DNA from: CBDCYH01 sp965224105
Lineage (GTDB): Bacteria; Bacteroidota; Rhodothermia; Rhodothermales; JABDKH01
Direction: 5' to 3'
DNA length: 64,000 nt
NCBI GenBank assembly: GCA_965224105.1
Contig: CBDCYH010000002.1
Span: forward strand, 310,001 to 374,000
The notes below the pieces were generated by a model. It had not been told where the DNA came from and made no database searches. It was given only the letters and a program-made list of their open reading frames with translations. The position numbers were made by a program, and so were the translations under genes. Every line of letters begins with the position of its first letter. The first letter of the stretch is position 1. This document shows, piece by piece, positions 43,099 through 52,620 of this stretch.

Positions 43099-44448
43099 AT
43101 GAGAGTCATTGTTATTGGTGCTGGTGAAGTTGGCTACGACGTGGCACGAATGCTCTCAAAAAAACAGCATGATGTAGTTGTCATCGACATTGATGCTGAA
43201 GCGCTCCAATCGGTTGAGGACCGGCTGGACGTAATGACAATCCTGGGCAACGGCACATCGGCCTCGGTGCTTGAAAAGGCTGGGGTTGCCAGGGCGGACC
43301 TGATGGTTGCCGTGGCCGCGATAGACGAAGTGAACGTTATCGCGTGCATGATGGCTGACAGGCTCGGTGTCAAGACGACTGTCGCCCGGATTAGATCGGG
43401 CGAGCTGACCGTCGAAGACGGAGTTGTAAGCACTAAAGACTTTGGGATCAACCTTGTAATTCATCCTGAAGACAGTGCCTCGGCAGAAATCGTTCGTCTC
43501 ATTAAACGATCCAGCGCAACGGATGTGATTTCTTTTTGCGACGAGCGTCTGCAAATAATAGGAATGCGGCTCGACGTTTTGTCTCCGGTTCTGGAAATGG
43601 ATCTGGACACGCTTGTGGAAAGTAATCCTACTATCCCTTTCCGAATCGTAGCCATCGCACGAGGAATCCGAACGATTGTGCCAACCGGCAAGGACAAGCT
43701 TCGCTATAACGATCAGGTGTTTGTGGTTGCCCGCCCGAAAAATGTCCCACAGATCATTAAGATGATGGGCAAGAAGGAAGGCAAACTGCACGAGGTTATG
43801 ATCCTTGGCGGCGGTGCAATTGGGGAAAAGGTTGCTGCGCAGTTGAGCAAACTCAAAACGAAGAAGGTTAAACTTATCGAGCCGAATGCCGCAGAGGCGG
43901 AGCGGTTGGCGGAGCGGCTCGACAACGTTCTAGTGCTAAAAGGACAGGGAACGGACATCGACCTTCTGGCCACTGAAGGTCTTGCCGAGATGGACGCTTT
44001 TGTGGCTGTGCAAGATGACGAGGAGAGCAACCTGGTAACCTGCCTCCTGGCGAAACACCTGGGCGTAAAAAAGACTGTTGCACTTTTATCCAAGGGCGCC
44101 TACATCCCGATCAGCCAATCGATTGGTCTGGATGCAGCGGTGAATGCCAAGCTCGCGGTGTCGCAGGAAATTCTCCAGTACCTGCGCGGAAAGCACGTAC
44201 TTAGCGTTGCCAGTATTCCGGGAATCGATGCGGAGATGCTTGAGATAATTGCGCAGCCCGGTTCGCGCATCGTGGGTAAACCACTCAACGATGTCAAGAT
44301 TCCTCGTGGCATACTCGTCGGCGCGAAGTTTGACGGCAAGAAGGCGCAGATTGCAACGGGTGATACTGTGATCGAGGCTGGCTCATCAGCATACGTATTT
44401 GTCATGCAGGACAAAATTCGAGAGGCCGAAAAGCTTTTCGCCAGCTAG
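43099..44448 (+). CDS. trkA: Potassium uptake regulatory subunit TrkA
   Basis: The cytoplasmic NAD-binding gating subunit of the Trk K+ system starts at the ATG at 43099 (MRVIVIGAGEVGYDVARM); an upstream in-frame start adds 18 atypical residues. It has two RCK-N Rossmann domains, GAGEVG at the N-terminus and GGGAIGEKVAAQL near residue 235, each followed by an RCK-C domain, the full 449-aa double arrangement. The trkH start lies one base after its stop codon, so both are translated from one message. Confidence 0.96.
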   Translation: MRVIVIGAGEVGYDVARMLSKKQHDVVVIDIDAEALQSVEDRLDVMTILGNGTSASVLEKAGVARADLMVAVAAIDEVNVIACMMADRLGVKTTVARIRSGELTVEDGVVSTKDFGINLVIHPEDSASAEIVRLIKRSSATDVISFCDERLQIIGMRLDVLSPVLEMDLDTLVESNPTIPFRIVAIARGIRTIVPTGKDKLRYNDQVFVVARPKNVPQIIKMMGKKEGKLHEVMILGGGAIGEKVAAQLSKLKTKKVKLIEPNAAEAERLAERLDNVLVLKGQGTDIDLLATEGLAEMDAFVAVQDDEESNLVTCLLAKHLGVKKTVALLSKGAYIPISQSIGLDAAVNAKLAVSQEILQYLRGKHVLSVASIPGIDAEMLEIIAQPGSRIVGKPLNDVKIPRGILVGAKFDGKKAQIATGDTVIEAGSSAYVFVMQDKIREAEKLFAS

Positions 44449-44449
44449 G

Positions 44450-45934
44450 ATGATTATCAAACTCCAATCGGTAGGGGCGATACTATCGGTCCTTCTCGTT
44501 TTCCTCGCGGTTGCGCTGGCTTTTCCGGCGGTGGTCGGACTCATTTATGGCGAGGCTGAGTGGCGGGCGTTTGCTGGCGTTGCGGTTGTTACGTTAATTG
44601 TGGGTGCGGCGGGATGGAGAACGCTACATGATCCCAATGCCGAGCTTGGCATTCGCGAAGGATTTCTGATCGTCGCGTTGGCATGGATCGTATTGTCCCT
44701 TGTTGGATCGCTTCCGTTCATCATCACCGGGATCCTCCCGTCGTTGACAAACGCATTCTTTGAGACGATGAGCGGCTTCACCACAACGGGTGCGTCTGTT
44801 CTGGGAGGCGCGGATACACCCGCGATCGAATCGTTGCCGAACTGTGCGCTCCTTTGGCGAAGTTTCACCCAATGGCTGGGCGGAATGGGAATCATCGTCC
44901 TTACCCTTGCGATCCTCCCTATCCTGGGAGTGGGTGGGATGCAAATGTTTAAGGCGGAGGCGCCAGGTCCCAAGGCCGACAAGCTGACACCTCGCGTGCG
45001 GGAGACTGCCAAGCGACTATGGATGATCTACGTGGGCTTCACCATCATCCAGGTTGTGCTGCTGCTGCCAGCGATGGACTGGTTCGATGCAGTCAACCAC
45101 GCGTTCGCAACCATGGCAACGGGTGGATTCTCCACAAAAGGTGCGTCCATAGCTGCGTTCGAATCAGCCTATGTGGAATGGATCGTCGTGCTCTTCATGG
45201 TGCTGGCGGGGATGAGCTTCACCCTCCACTATCAGATATTGAAAGGACAGGCATTGAACGTCGCGAAGAGCACCGAGCTTCGGGTCTACTTTGGAATAAT
45301 TGTCGCAGCGTCGCTTGTTATCTCCGCCGCGATCTGGAATCCGCTGGGACAGTCAGGATTTACATCTTATGAAGGTGCGGCGGATGCACTCAGACTCGGC
45401 ACGTTTCAGGCGGTAACAATTCTCACAACAACCGGATTTGCGACGGCTGACTACGAACTCTGGGCGCCACTTGCCATCGGCGTTATCTTCGTTCTGTTTT
45501 TTGTCGGCGGAATGGCGGGTTCAACTGCGGGCGGATTCAAAATTATCCGCCAGACGCTGTTGTTCAAAAACTCTTTCAAAGAAATTCGACAACTCGTCCA
45601 CCCAAACGCGGTAATACCAGTGCGCCTAGATGGCAAGGTTGTGTCTTCTGGCATCATGCAGAACGTCTTGTCATTTGCAGTTCTCTACTTCGCGCTGGTG
45701 ATTGGCGGGGCGCTACTTCTAACAGTGTTCGGCATTGACATTCTCACTTCACTCGGTGCCTCTATGAGCTCCGTTGGAAATGTAGGTCCCGGTTTCGGTT
45801 CGCTGGGCCCCGCCGGCAACTATGCCCACCTGCCCGGTGGTGCTAAATGGCTCCTATCCGTCATGATGCTTGCGGGACGCCTCGAGCTATTCACACTGCT
45901 GATCATCTTCTCGCCAACGTTCTGGCGCCGTTAA
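44450..45934 (+). CDS. trkH: Potassium uptake channel subunit TrkH
   Basis: The 494-aa inner-membrane K+ translocator starts at the ATG at 44450, one base after the trkA TAG. It has paired M1-P-M2 units. The filter-like segments are FFETMSGFTTTGASVL, FATMATGGFSTKGASI, TILTTTGFATADY and the last SMSSVGNVGPGFG. The GGMAGSTAGGFKIIR motif precedes the final unit. The overall length is standard. It forms the K+ uptake system with TrkA. There is no trkG or second copy here. Confidence 0.96.
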   Translation: MIIKLQSVGAILSVLLVFLAVALAFPAVVGLIYGEAEWRAFAGVAVVTLIVGAAGWRTLHDPNAELGIREGFLIVALAWIVLSLVGSLPFIITGILPSLTNAFFETMSGFTTTGASVLGGADTPAIESLPNCALLWRSFTQWLGGMGIIVLTLAILPILGVGGMQMFKAEAPGPKADKLTPRVRETAKRLWMIYVGFTIIQVVLLLPAMDWFDAVNHAFATMATGGFSTKGASIAAFESAYVEWIVVLFMVLAGMSFTLHYQILKGQALNVAKSTELRVYFGIIVAASLVISAAIWNPLGQSGFTSYEGAADALRLGTFQAVTILTTTGFATADYELWAPLAIGVIFVLFFVGGMAGSTAGGFKIIRQTLLFKNSFKEIRQLVHPNAVIPVRLDGKVVSSGIMQNVLSFAVLYFALVIGGALLLTVFGIDILTSLGASMSSVGNVGPGFGSLGPAGNYAHLPGGAKWLLSVMMLAGRLELFTLLIIFSPTFWRR

Positions 45935-46046
45935 CACGCTGCAAGACCGCCCAGCAGCTTAAGCGCGACCCCCCACTGGGCGATACCGATCTCGACAAAG
46001 ATCCCTTTCGGATCTCGAAGTGCTTCTCACTGTCCTTCTCCGCGGT

Positions 46047-48782
46047 ATGCCAAAAACCATCTCGACCGGGTTCGCCTTACTCCTTGCGCTTTTCGTAACA
46101 AGCTGCGACATACCCACGCAGGGACCCGACTTCTCCTTCGATGCGAACATCCGAGCCCCGCTGATTTTCGACAAGACCTTCGTCTTCCTCGGTCCCGATC
46201 AGGATGGAAACGATGCGCTCATCGACACGACTACGTCTGCGTTCGATTCCATCTTCACCGTCGACCCGTCCAACAAGGATGTTTACCTCATCCAGGAGAT
46301 CGACGCGTTTGATTTTGCTGACGTCGACAACCTGGTCGATCCCCTCGACATCCCGGCGATCCCAATCTCCATCAATATCGGCACGCTCACCACACCGGAG
46401 TTTGAGGGAGGGTTTGTTCAGGAGGTTGGTGTTTTTGAATCTGATGCAGCCGACGCACCGCCAGTGCCAGCGTCGCACGAACCTGCCGGCACCTACTATC
46501 CCGCATCAACATCCGACATTTTCCTAACGGTCAAGGCCGGCGGAATGATAATCGACGGCTCATCCGTTATCGACTACACGTTTACGCCGCAGACCTCGAA
46601 CAACCTCACGTTCGTCCTAACAAACAACTCAGGGCAAACGCTAACTGACGGTACATTTGCCCCGGGTAGCATACCACGAGCAATCGTTGAGGACGGGAGC
46701 GGCAACGAAATACTAGCTGCAACGTTTTCGAACGCGCCGGCGAATGGAGAGACCGCTACAGTCACTTTGCAACTGGCATCCCTCACGTTGCCCGCAAATA
46801 GTCGATACCGCTTCGACGTTGGCACTGAGTCCGGGATGGCACCCATTACCGCAAACCCGGTTAGCATTCTGCTTGCTGCGTCGGTTCCACAGTTGTTCTA
46901 CAACCAGATCAACCTGTCGAACATGGGCGCGCAATCAGGCATTGAGGTTTCTGAAGATGGTATCGGTGTTGAAGGCGACGACAGTTTCGAAGCCGCTGTT
47001 ACCAGTCAGGGGTCGGTAGTGTTGTCGATTGCAAACGAGTTGGACGTTCCGCTACATATCGACGAGCTTCGCGTGCTCACAGCAGCACCGGTTGAGATCT
47101 ATCCCGAGGGCCACATTGTATTAAGCACAACCGGCCAAACCATTCCTGCGAATGGATCGATAGACATTCCCATTGCGATCGGCCAGACTGCATTGACGCC
47201 ATCCGTAGATGTATCCGCGACGGTTTCATCGCCGGGTTCTGGAAATCAGGTTACACTCAACGCAACGGACGCCATCTCCTTCAGTGTATCTGGCGCTGTG
47301 TCGGTTGAGCGGCTGTACGCAAAGCCAGACGGTCAGACCTTTTCCAGTTCGGGGACGGTAGCTGTTTCTACTGATGAGATATCATTCGAGAACAGTGGTG
47401 ATTATGTTGAGCTTGCATCAGGCAGTCTTGCCTTGAGCAATCTCACCAATGGTCTGGACGTTAGTCTTACTGAAACGCGCATCAGCTTTCCAAACATGTT
47501 AGTAGCACCGTTTTCTTCGTCTGATTCTCTGGTTGTTACGTTCTCAGGAAATGTTGATGTACCTGAGCAGTATTTGTTCAGCAGGATCGAGCGAAACCAG
47601 GCAGGCCGCGACATTCTGATCAACCTGGCCGGCGTGAGGATACTGCCGGAGGGTGAGCAACTGCGGTACAACGTTCATTCGCAGACCGAACAGGCCGCCG
47701 ACACTCGTGTGTTTTCTACTTCTGATGATGTGTCCACAACATTCGCCGCAGCTGGCCTCGAAATCCGCACCCTGAGCGCCACCATCGATCCTACCGAAGT
47801 GGATGTTACCGCGGACGTCACATCGGACGGGCTGTTGGACCTGATGAACGACGCTGAAGCCTCAGTAACAACCCTCGATGGACTCCAAGAGCTACAGGAT
47901 TTTGGCCTTGACGGACTCTCCCTGCAGGGTACGAGTCTATCGTTTAATATTGAAACGAACGTCCAGGCAGACGCGGTACTTTACGGCGCGTTTCTGGGAA
48001 TCGACCAGGACGCCTCCCAAATTTATCTTGCCGGAACGGGAGAAAATTCGGTCTCGGCCGCCGACCCTATCGCATCAAAGTTTGTCGTCGGCGGCCAGCA
48101 GGTCGATCCCGCCAATCTCATCAAGTTTGATATCGAAGGATCGAGCTCGGCGCAGAAGGTTGCCCGGAGTGTTGTACTGTCGGGTGAAAATTCGAACATT
48201 GACGAATTTGTTAGTGACCTTCCGGCCGAACTGCGATTTGTGGGCACACTGCTGATTCAGCCAGGCGGTGGGCACGTTACTATTACTCAGCCCGTCGAAC
48301 TTGAGGTTGGTATTGGAGCAAGCGTTCCGCTCCGGATATCAGGCAGTGCCACTTTCAATAAAGATGTCGATGCAGACCTTTCCGGGCTGCGCGATATAAC
48401 TGACGACCAGAACAACGTTAGCCTAAATGACGCCGAGCTGGTTCTAACGTACTCGAACGGGCTACCCGTTGGATTCAACGCCGTGATTGAGTTGCAGGAT
48501 GCTTCGGGCGCTGTTGTGGGAACGATCCCCGCGGGAAACGAGGCTCCACTCCTGTTACAAACGGCGAGTGTTGATGAATCAGGAATCGCGACATCACCGT
48601 CGAGTGGTACCATCGAGATTCCCATGTCGGCGGCCCGACTCGAGGCAATGGCGCAAGCTCAAAAGCTAGGCCTGCGGTTTAACCTCACATCCGCCAGCTG
48701 GGTGAGCAGGTTACGGGCAGACGACGAGATTCAAGTGAGCGTCAAGGGCAACTTTGGGGTTCGAATATCCACGGGCGACTAA
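46047..48782 (+). CDS. Large putative lipoprotein, unrecognised
   Basis: The product is 911 aa from the ATG at 46047; an upstream GTG at 46020 is less likely. A lipoprotein signal ends at LALFVTSC with Cys20 lipidated. The mature part is Asp/Ser/Thr-rich with long beta-like stretches and no transmembrane helix or catalytic motif that I can see. Several segments look like repeated beta-sandwich units (for example GDYVELASGSLALSNLTNGL and IPMSAARLEAMAQAQKLGLR near the end). I recognise no family. Its stop is one base before the ATG of the next gene, an outer-membrane barrel candidate, so the two form a pair. Confidence 0.75.
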   Translation: MPKTISTGFALLLALFVTSCDIPTQGPDFSFDANIRAPLIFDKTFVFLGPDQDGNDALIDTTTSAFDSIFTVDPSNKDVYLIQEIDAFDFADVDNLVDPLDIPAIPISINIGTLTTPEFEGGFVQEVGVFESDAADAPPVPASHEPAGTYYPASTSDIFLTVKAGGMIIDGSSVIDYTFTPQTSNNLTFVLTNNSGQTLTDGTFAPGSIPRAIVEDGSGNEILAATFSNAPANGETATVTLQLASLTLPANSRYRFDVGTESGMAPITANPVSILLAASVPQLFYNQINLSNMGAQSGIEVSEDGIGVEGDDSFEAAVTSQGSVVLSIANELDVPLHIDELRVLTAAPVEIYPEGHIVLSTTGQTIPANGSIDIPIAIGQTALTPSVDVSATVSSPGSGNQVTLNATDAISFSVSGAVSVERLYAKPDGQTFSSSGTVAVSTDEISFENSGDYVELASGSLALSNLTNGLDVSLTETRISFPNMLVAPFSSSDSLVVTFSGNVDVPEQYLFSRIERNQAGRDILINLAGVRILPEGEQLRYNVHSQTEQAADTRVFSTSDDVSTTFAAAGLEIRTLSATIDPTEVDVTADVTSDGLLDLMNDAEASVTTLDGLQELQDFGLDGLSLQGTSLSFNIETNVQADAVLYGAFLGIDQDASQIYLAGTGENSVSAADPIASKFVVGGQQVDPANLIKFDIEGSSSAQKVARSVVLSGENSNIDEFVSDLPAELRFVGTLLIQPGGGHVTITQPVELEVGIGASVPLRISGSATFNKDVDADLSGLRDITDDQNNVSLNDAELVLTYSNGLPVGFNAVIELQDASGAVVGTIPAGNEAPLLLQTASVDESGIATSPSSGTIEIPMSAARLEAMAQAQKLGLRFNLTSASWVSRLRADDEIQVSVKGNFGVRISTGD

Positions 48783-48783
48783 C

Positions 48784-50226
48784 ATGGACCATGCAATGAC
48801 AAAAATATCCATTTGCCTTGGCCTGCTGGTCTCGATCCTGGCAACAGACGCGTTCGCGCAAAGAGTAACACGCGGCGCTCGAGAAACGGGACTTGCGGGT
48901 GGCGGAGCGGCCTACGTTCGCGACACCGACGCCCTCTTCCTTAACCCTGCCAACATCGTGCTGCACGAACGCAAATCCAATGTCGTTCTCAGCATCGGTC
49001 GCGCCTCTGCATTTGCTGGTGGTGGACTGGTTCAATTTTCCCACTACAACTCCGCATTCACAGGTGGAAATCATATCTCGCCGGAGGATGCGCGGAATCT
49101 GATTGACGCCTGGTTCGGGGGATCTGCCGCAGAGCTGCGTTACGCTGGTTTTTCGGCAAACGTGGTACCAGTGGCAGCAACCTTCCGAGTTGGCAATTAC
49201 GCTATCGGTCTTTCATCTCGCGTACGAACTACGAGTAAAGTTGGTATCAATGGTGGTTGGTTCGACGTGATCCTCGTTGGCGAAGCGGAGGACCGCACCG
49301 TACCGCTTAACTCGGACCTTCAGTTTGAAGCAACAACTGACCTTGGTGCCAGCATCGCCGGGATGTTTATGGACAACAGATTGGCACTAGGCGGGACGTT
49401 GAAGCTAGTCCTTGGGGCCGAGCACTTCGACAATTCGTTCGAGTCCGAGGTTACCATCGGCCAGGACGAAATAAGACATACATACGATTTCACCACCCGC
49501 TCTTCTGGCGGGCTCGCTACAAACCTCACGCATCAGTTGGACTTTTTTGGATCGGACATCGATTCCGATTTGAGTCAGAATTTTCTTGCAGGCGCCGGTA
49601 CAGGGATCGGTTTCGATATTGGGGCTACATATGTGGTGAACCCCAATCTTTCTGTGGCTGCGAGTCTGACCGACATTGGGAACATCAAGTGGAAGCAGAA
49701 CGCTGTCACTACCACGCCAAACGGGGGTGACCTTCTGTTTGAAGGAATTATCCTGGACCTGCAGAAAATCCGGCACGAGTATGACGGTAACCTGTTGGAT
49801 TACGCAGGAGACGTGCTCGACAGTCTCGCAACAGACTCTTACGATGATGTGACCAAGGTGAACGGCGCGTTCAGCACACCACTCCCAACAGCGCTGCATC
49901 TCGGTGGAATGGTTAAAGTGATGGGCGGCCGGATGAAGGTCACGGGAGGATCATCGATGCCTTTGAACAACGCCTCGTCAAATTTCGCTCAGTCACCTTC
50001 TTTCTATGCAGGCGCCGAGCTCAGACCAGGCGGCGCGGTAGCCTTTCCTATCCGGGCGGGACTCCGGCTTGCGGGTAATGGTGCAGCAACGATTGGCGCA
50101 GGCTTTGGACTCGAAACTCCTGTCTACGACTTCAACCTGGGCGTCGCAATTACACCTTATTCCGATTGGCTCGGCGGAGGCGGACGGTATCACCTCAGCC
50201 TTAGTCTCCTGAATCTTCGATTGTAG
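48784..50226 (+). CDS. DUF5723-like outer-membrane protein
   Basis: The product is about 480 aa. The ATG at 48784 or the one at 48796 fits the signal peptide (TKISICLGLLVSILATDAFA). The mature N-terminus, RETGLAGGGAAYVRDTDALF with LNPAN, is the hallmark of Bacteroidota barrel proteins of the DUF5723/PorV-like outer-membrane group. Alternating amphipathic strands run to the end (GGGGRYHLSLSLLNLRL). It is likely an outer-membrane beta-barrel; the cargo is unknown. It converges on mutS2 after 15 bases. Confidence 0.75.
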   Translation: MDHAMTKISICLGLLVSILATDAFAQRVTRGARETGLAGGGAAYVRDTDALFLNPANIVLHERKSNVVLSIGRASAFAGGGLVQFSHYNSAFTGGNHISPEDARNLIDAWFGGSAAELRYAGFSANVVPVAATFRVGNYAIGLSSRVRTTSKVGINGGWFDVILVGEAEDRTVPLNSDLQFEATTDLGASIAGMFMDNRLALGGTLKLVLGAEHFDNSFESEVTIGQDEIRHTYDFTTRSSGGLATNLTHQLDFFGSDIDSDLSQNFLAGAGTGIGFDIGATYVVNPNLSVAASLTDIGNIKWKQNAVTTTPNGGDLLFEGIILDLQKIRHEYDGNLLDYAGDVLDSLATDSYDDVTKVNGAFSTPLPTALHLGGMVKVMGGRMKVTGGSSMPLNNASSNFAQSPSFYAGAELRPGGAVAFPIRAGLRLAGNGAATIGAGFGLETPVYDFNLGVAITPYSDWLGGGGRYHLSLSLLNLRL

Positions 50227-50241
50227 CTGCGGCTTTTTCGG

Positions 50242-52614
50242 CTAAACCAATGTGACCTCGGTCACTCCCGGTCCACCCTGCTCCCACTCAGCCTCGCCGA
50301 ATCCTCGTACGTCGGACCTTGACTCCAGATACGTGTGAACAGCGGCTCGGAGTGCACCAGTACCCGTCCCGTGCAAAATGCGCAGGGTAGTATTGTTACT
50401 GCCGATGGCATCGTCGACGTACCGTTCCAATCTAGCCACGGCTTCCCGCGCGCGCATACCCCGGATGTCGAGCTGATAAGGCACCTCAGCCGAACCCGAC
50501 GTGTCGATCTTGCCAATCCGGGCAACCTGCTCAGGCTTTGCTCCCACTTTTTCGAGCTGATCCAGCTTCGTCGACATTTGGATCGATCCGAAGACAACGG
50601 TTACATCTTTCGCTTTGATGGTAACAACCTCTCCGATCGATTCTTGTCCCGCCAGGCGGACCCGGTCACCCACTGAGATGGGTGATCTATTGACGACGGG
50701 CTTTGCCTTTTTCCCACGCGCGAGTTTTTCCTGATCCTCCCGAATCTTCCTGCTGGTGGCCACGACTTTTGCACGGGCCGTCCGGGTAGCCGCCTTTTCA
50801 GCACTGGCCTCTTTTATTTCCCGGATAACTTGCTCCATTTCGCGAGTAGTTCGGCTCACCAACGCCTCGGCCTCCGCAAGCGCCGCCGCCCGTCGATCAG
50901 CCAGATGCTCTTCCAACCTGGACTCACGCGCCTCTACCTTCTTCCTCGCCGCTTGTGCCATCTCGCGCTCCAAACGCGCAGACTCCACAAGGTCCCGGAG
51001 TTCCTCCTCCTTCTGTTGAAGAGATGCAAGAACAAACTCAAGCTTTACAGACTCGTCGCCCGCCAACTCCCGAGCACGCTCAACAATACCAGGAGCAATC
51101 CCAATGCGGTCCAGAATTTCGAACGCAAAACTGGATCCGGGCATTCCGATCTTAAGCTCATACGTGGGGACGAGTTTTTCCGAGTCGAACTGCATCGACC
51201 CGTTTACAATTCGCTCATCCTCCTCTGCGAGTGTCTTTAGTGCTCCGATGTGTGTCGTGACAATGTTGGTCGAACCGCGGCCTGTCAAATCTTCGATCAG
51301 TGCTCTACCAATCGCACCACCCGCAAGCGGATCTGTTGATGATCCCAACTCATCCAGCACAACCACCGATTCCTCTGTTGCGTTTTGCAGGATGCTCTTC
51401 CAATGGAATGCGTGACTGGAGAATGTAGACAAGTCGCTCTCAACTGATTGATCGTCCCCGATATCGACAAACAGTTGGTCCGGCAAGAATAGGCTACTTC
51501 GCTCATCCACCGGTAACGGGATGGCGTGCGAAAGCATAATGAACAGAACACCTACGGTCTTGGCCGCGACAGTTTTCCCGCCCGCGTTTGGACCAGTTAT
51601 GACTAGCGTTCGTTGGTCGCCTTCCAGGCGGAGATTGAGAGGTACTATTCCCGCCTCGGATTCTTTCTCTCGCAGCAGAAGGTGCGGATTCCTGGCATCG
51701 ACAAAGTCGAGGTGTTTCTCCCGCAGAAGCCGTGGTATCACTCCATCAACTGCTTCTCCAAAAAGTACCTTGGCGTGTGCGACGTCAATTTCACCAACTA
51801 CACCCGCCGTGTTTCTTATTTCTGATTCATCTTCCCGCACCGATGCGGTCAATTCCGACAGGACCTTCCACTCCTCGCGCCGGATTGTCGATTCGTTCTC
51901 GGCGATAATGTTATTCAACTCCAGGCAATCGGCGGGCTCCACAAAAACTGTTTGGCCGCTTGCAGAGACATCATGAACAAAGCCCTTGATCTTTCGTTTC
52001 GCCTCAACCTTGAGCGGTAGTACCGCGCGGCCGTTTCGAATAGTTGGCTGCTCGTCGCCAGAAAAACCTTGCTTAATAGCCGCCTGCATGTGTTTGCCAA
52101 TCTCGGCTTCGAGTTTGATACGGTTGGCTGTAAGGGCTTTGCGCGCGGCCCGTAGCGCCGGACTCGCGGAATCGACAATATTCCCCTGCGGATCTATCGC
52201 CTTCTCGATCGCTCTTTCCAACTGCGTAGCCTGTACCCTTCCCGTCATAGCAGCACACATCGGGAACCGGGCCAACCGCGAGGCAAAATAGGATTTGAGG
52301 AGTCGACCTGTTTGCAACAGATGCCGTATCCCGCCGAGTTCATCCGGGCCCAGAACTGCATCGGTTGGGCGGGCCTGGCGGAGTGACTGGTCGGGACTGG
52401 CGACCTCGTCCAGGGGTAATGCGCTATCGTTTTGCACGGCTTCCTGGACCTCTGCAACCAGCGCATAGCGCTCTAGTGCTTCATCAGCAGAAACAGATGG
52501 TGATTCGGATTGCCACGCGACCGCGCCCATTTCCGTTCGGAGGTGCTCGGCTATTGCCGATCGAACAATGCCGAACCCAATAATCTCTCGAGCTGATTCT
52601 GGGACGACCTTCAC
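50242..52614 (-). CDS. mutS2: Endonuclease MutS2
   Basis: The 790-aa MutS-family ATPase lacks the mismatch-recognition domain. MutS2 suppresses recombination and, in Bacillus, also acts in ribosome rescue. The core, clamp and lever region is followed by Walker A GPNAGGKTVAAKT (near residues 336-348). VVLDELGSSTDPLAGGAIGR covers Walker B, and TNIVTTHIGALK is the H-motif. A long coiled-coil (EEELRDLVESARLEREMAQA onward) and the C-terminal Smr nuclease domain (LDIRGMRAREAVARLERYVD, HGTGTGALR) are intact. The nucleotidyltransferase gene lies upstream with a six-base gap. Confidence 0.96.
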   Translation of the reverse strand: MKVVPESAREIIGFGIVRSAIAEHLRTEMGAVAWQSESPSVSADEALERYALVAEVQEAVQNDSALPLDEVASPDQSLRQARPTDAVLGPDELGGIRHLLQTGRLLKSYFASRLARFPMCAAMTGRVQATQLERAIEKAIDPQGNIVDSASPALRAARKALTANRIKLEAEIGKHMQAAIKQGFSGDEQPTIRNGRAVLPLKVEAKRKIKGFVHDVSASGQTVFVEPADCLELNNIIAENESTIRREEWKVLSELTASVREDESEIRNTAGVVGEIDVAHAKVLFGEAVDGVIPRLLREKHLDFVDARNPHLLLREKESEAGIVPLNLRLEGDQRTLVITGPNAGGKTVAAKTVGVLFIMLSHAIPLPVDERSSLFLPDQLFVDIGDDQSVESDLSTFSSHAFHWKSILQNATEESVVVLDELGSSTDPLAGGAIGRALIEDLTGRGSTNIVTTHIGALKTLAEEDERIVNGSMQFDSEKLVPTYELKIGMPGSSFAFEILDRIGIAPGIVERARELAGDESVKLEFVLASLQQKEEELRDLVESARLEREMAQAARKKVEARESRLEEHLADRRAAALAEAEALVSRTTREMEQVIREIKEASAEKAATRTARAKVVATSRKIREDQEKLARGKKAKPVVNRSPISVGDRVRLAGQESIGEVVTIKAKDVTVVFGSIQMSTKLDQLEKVGAKPEQVARIGKIDTSGSAEVPYQLDIRGMRAREAVARLERYVDDAIGSNNTTLRILHGTGTGALRAAVHTYLESRSDVRGFGEAEWEQGGPGVTEVTLV

Positions 52615-52620
52615 GATTGG

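Noticed and set aside
44545..45012. 155-codon open frame antisense to trkH
   Set aside because: It lies completely within a conserved gene on the other strand, with an amino-acid mix typical of shadow frames.
45948..45982. 7-bp CGCCCAG/CTGGGCG dyad after trkH
   Set aside because: The loop is long and no T-run follows, so I do not call it a terminator.
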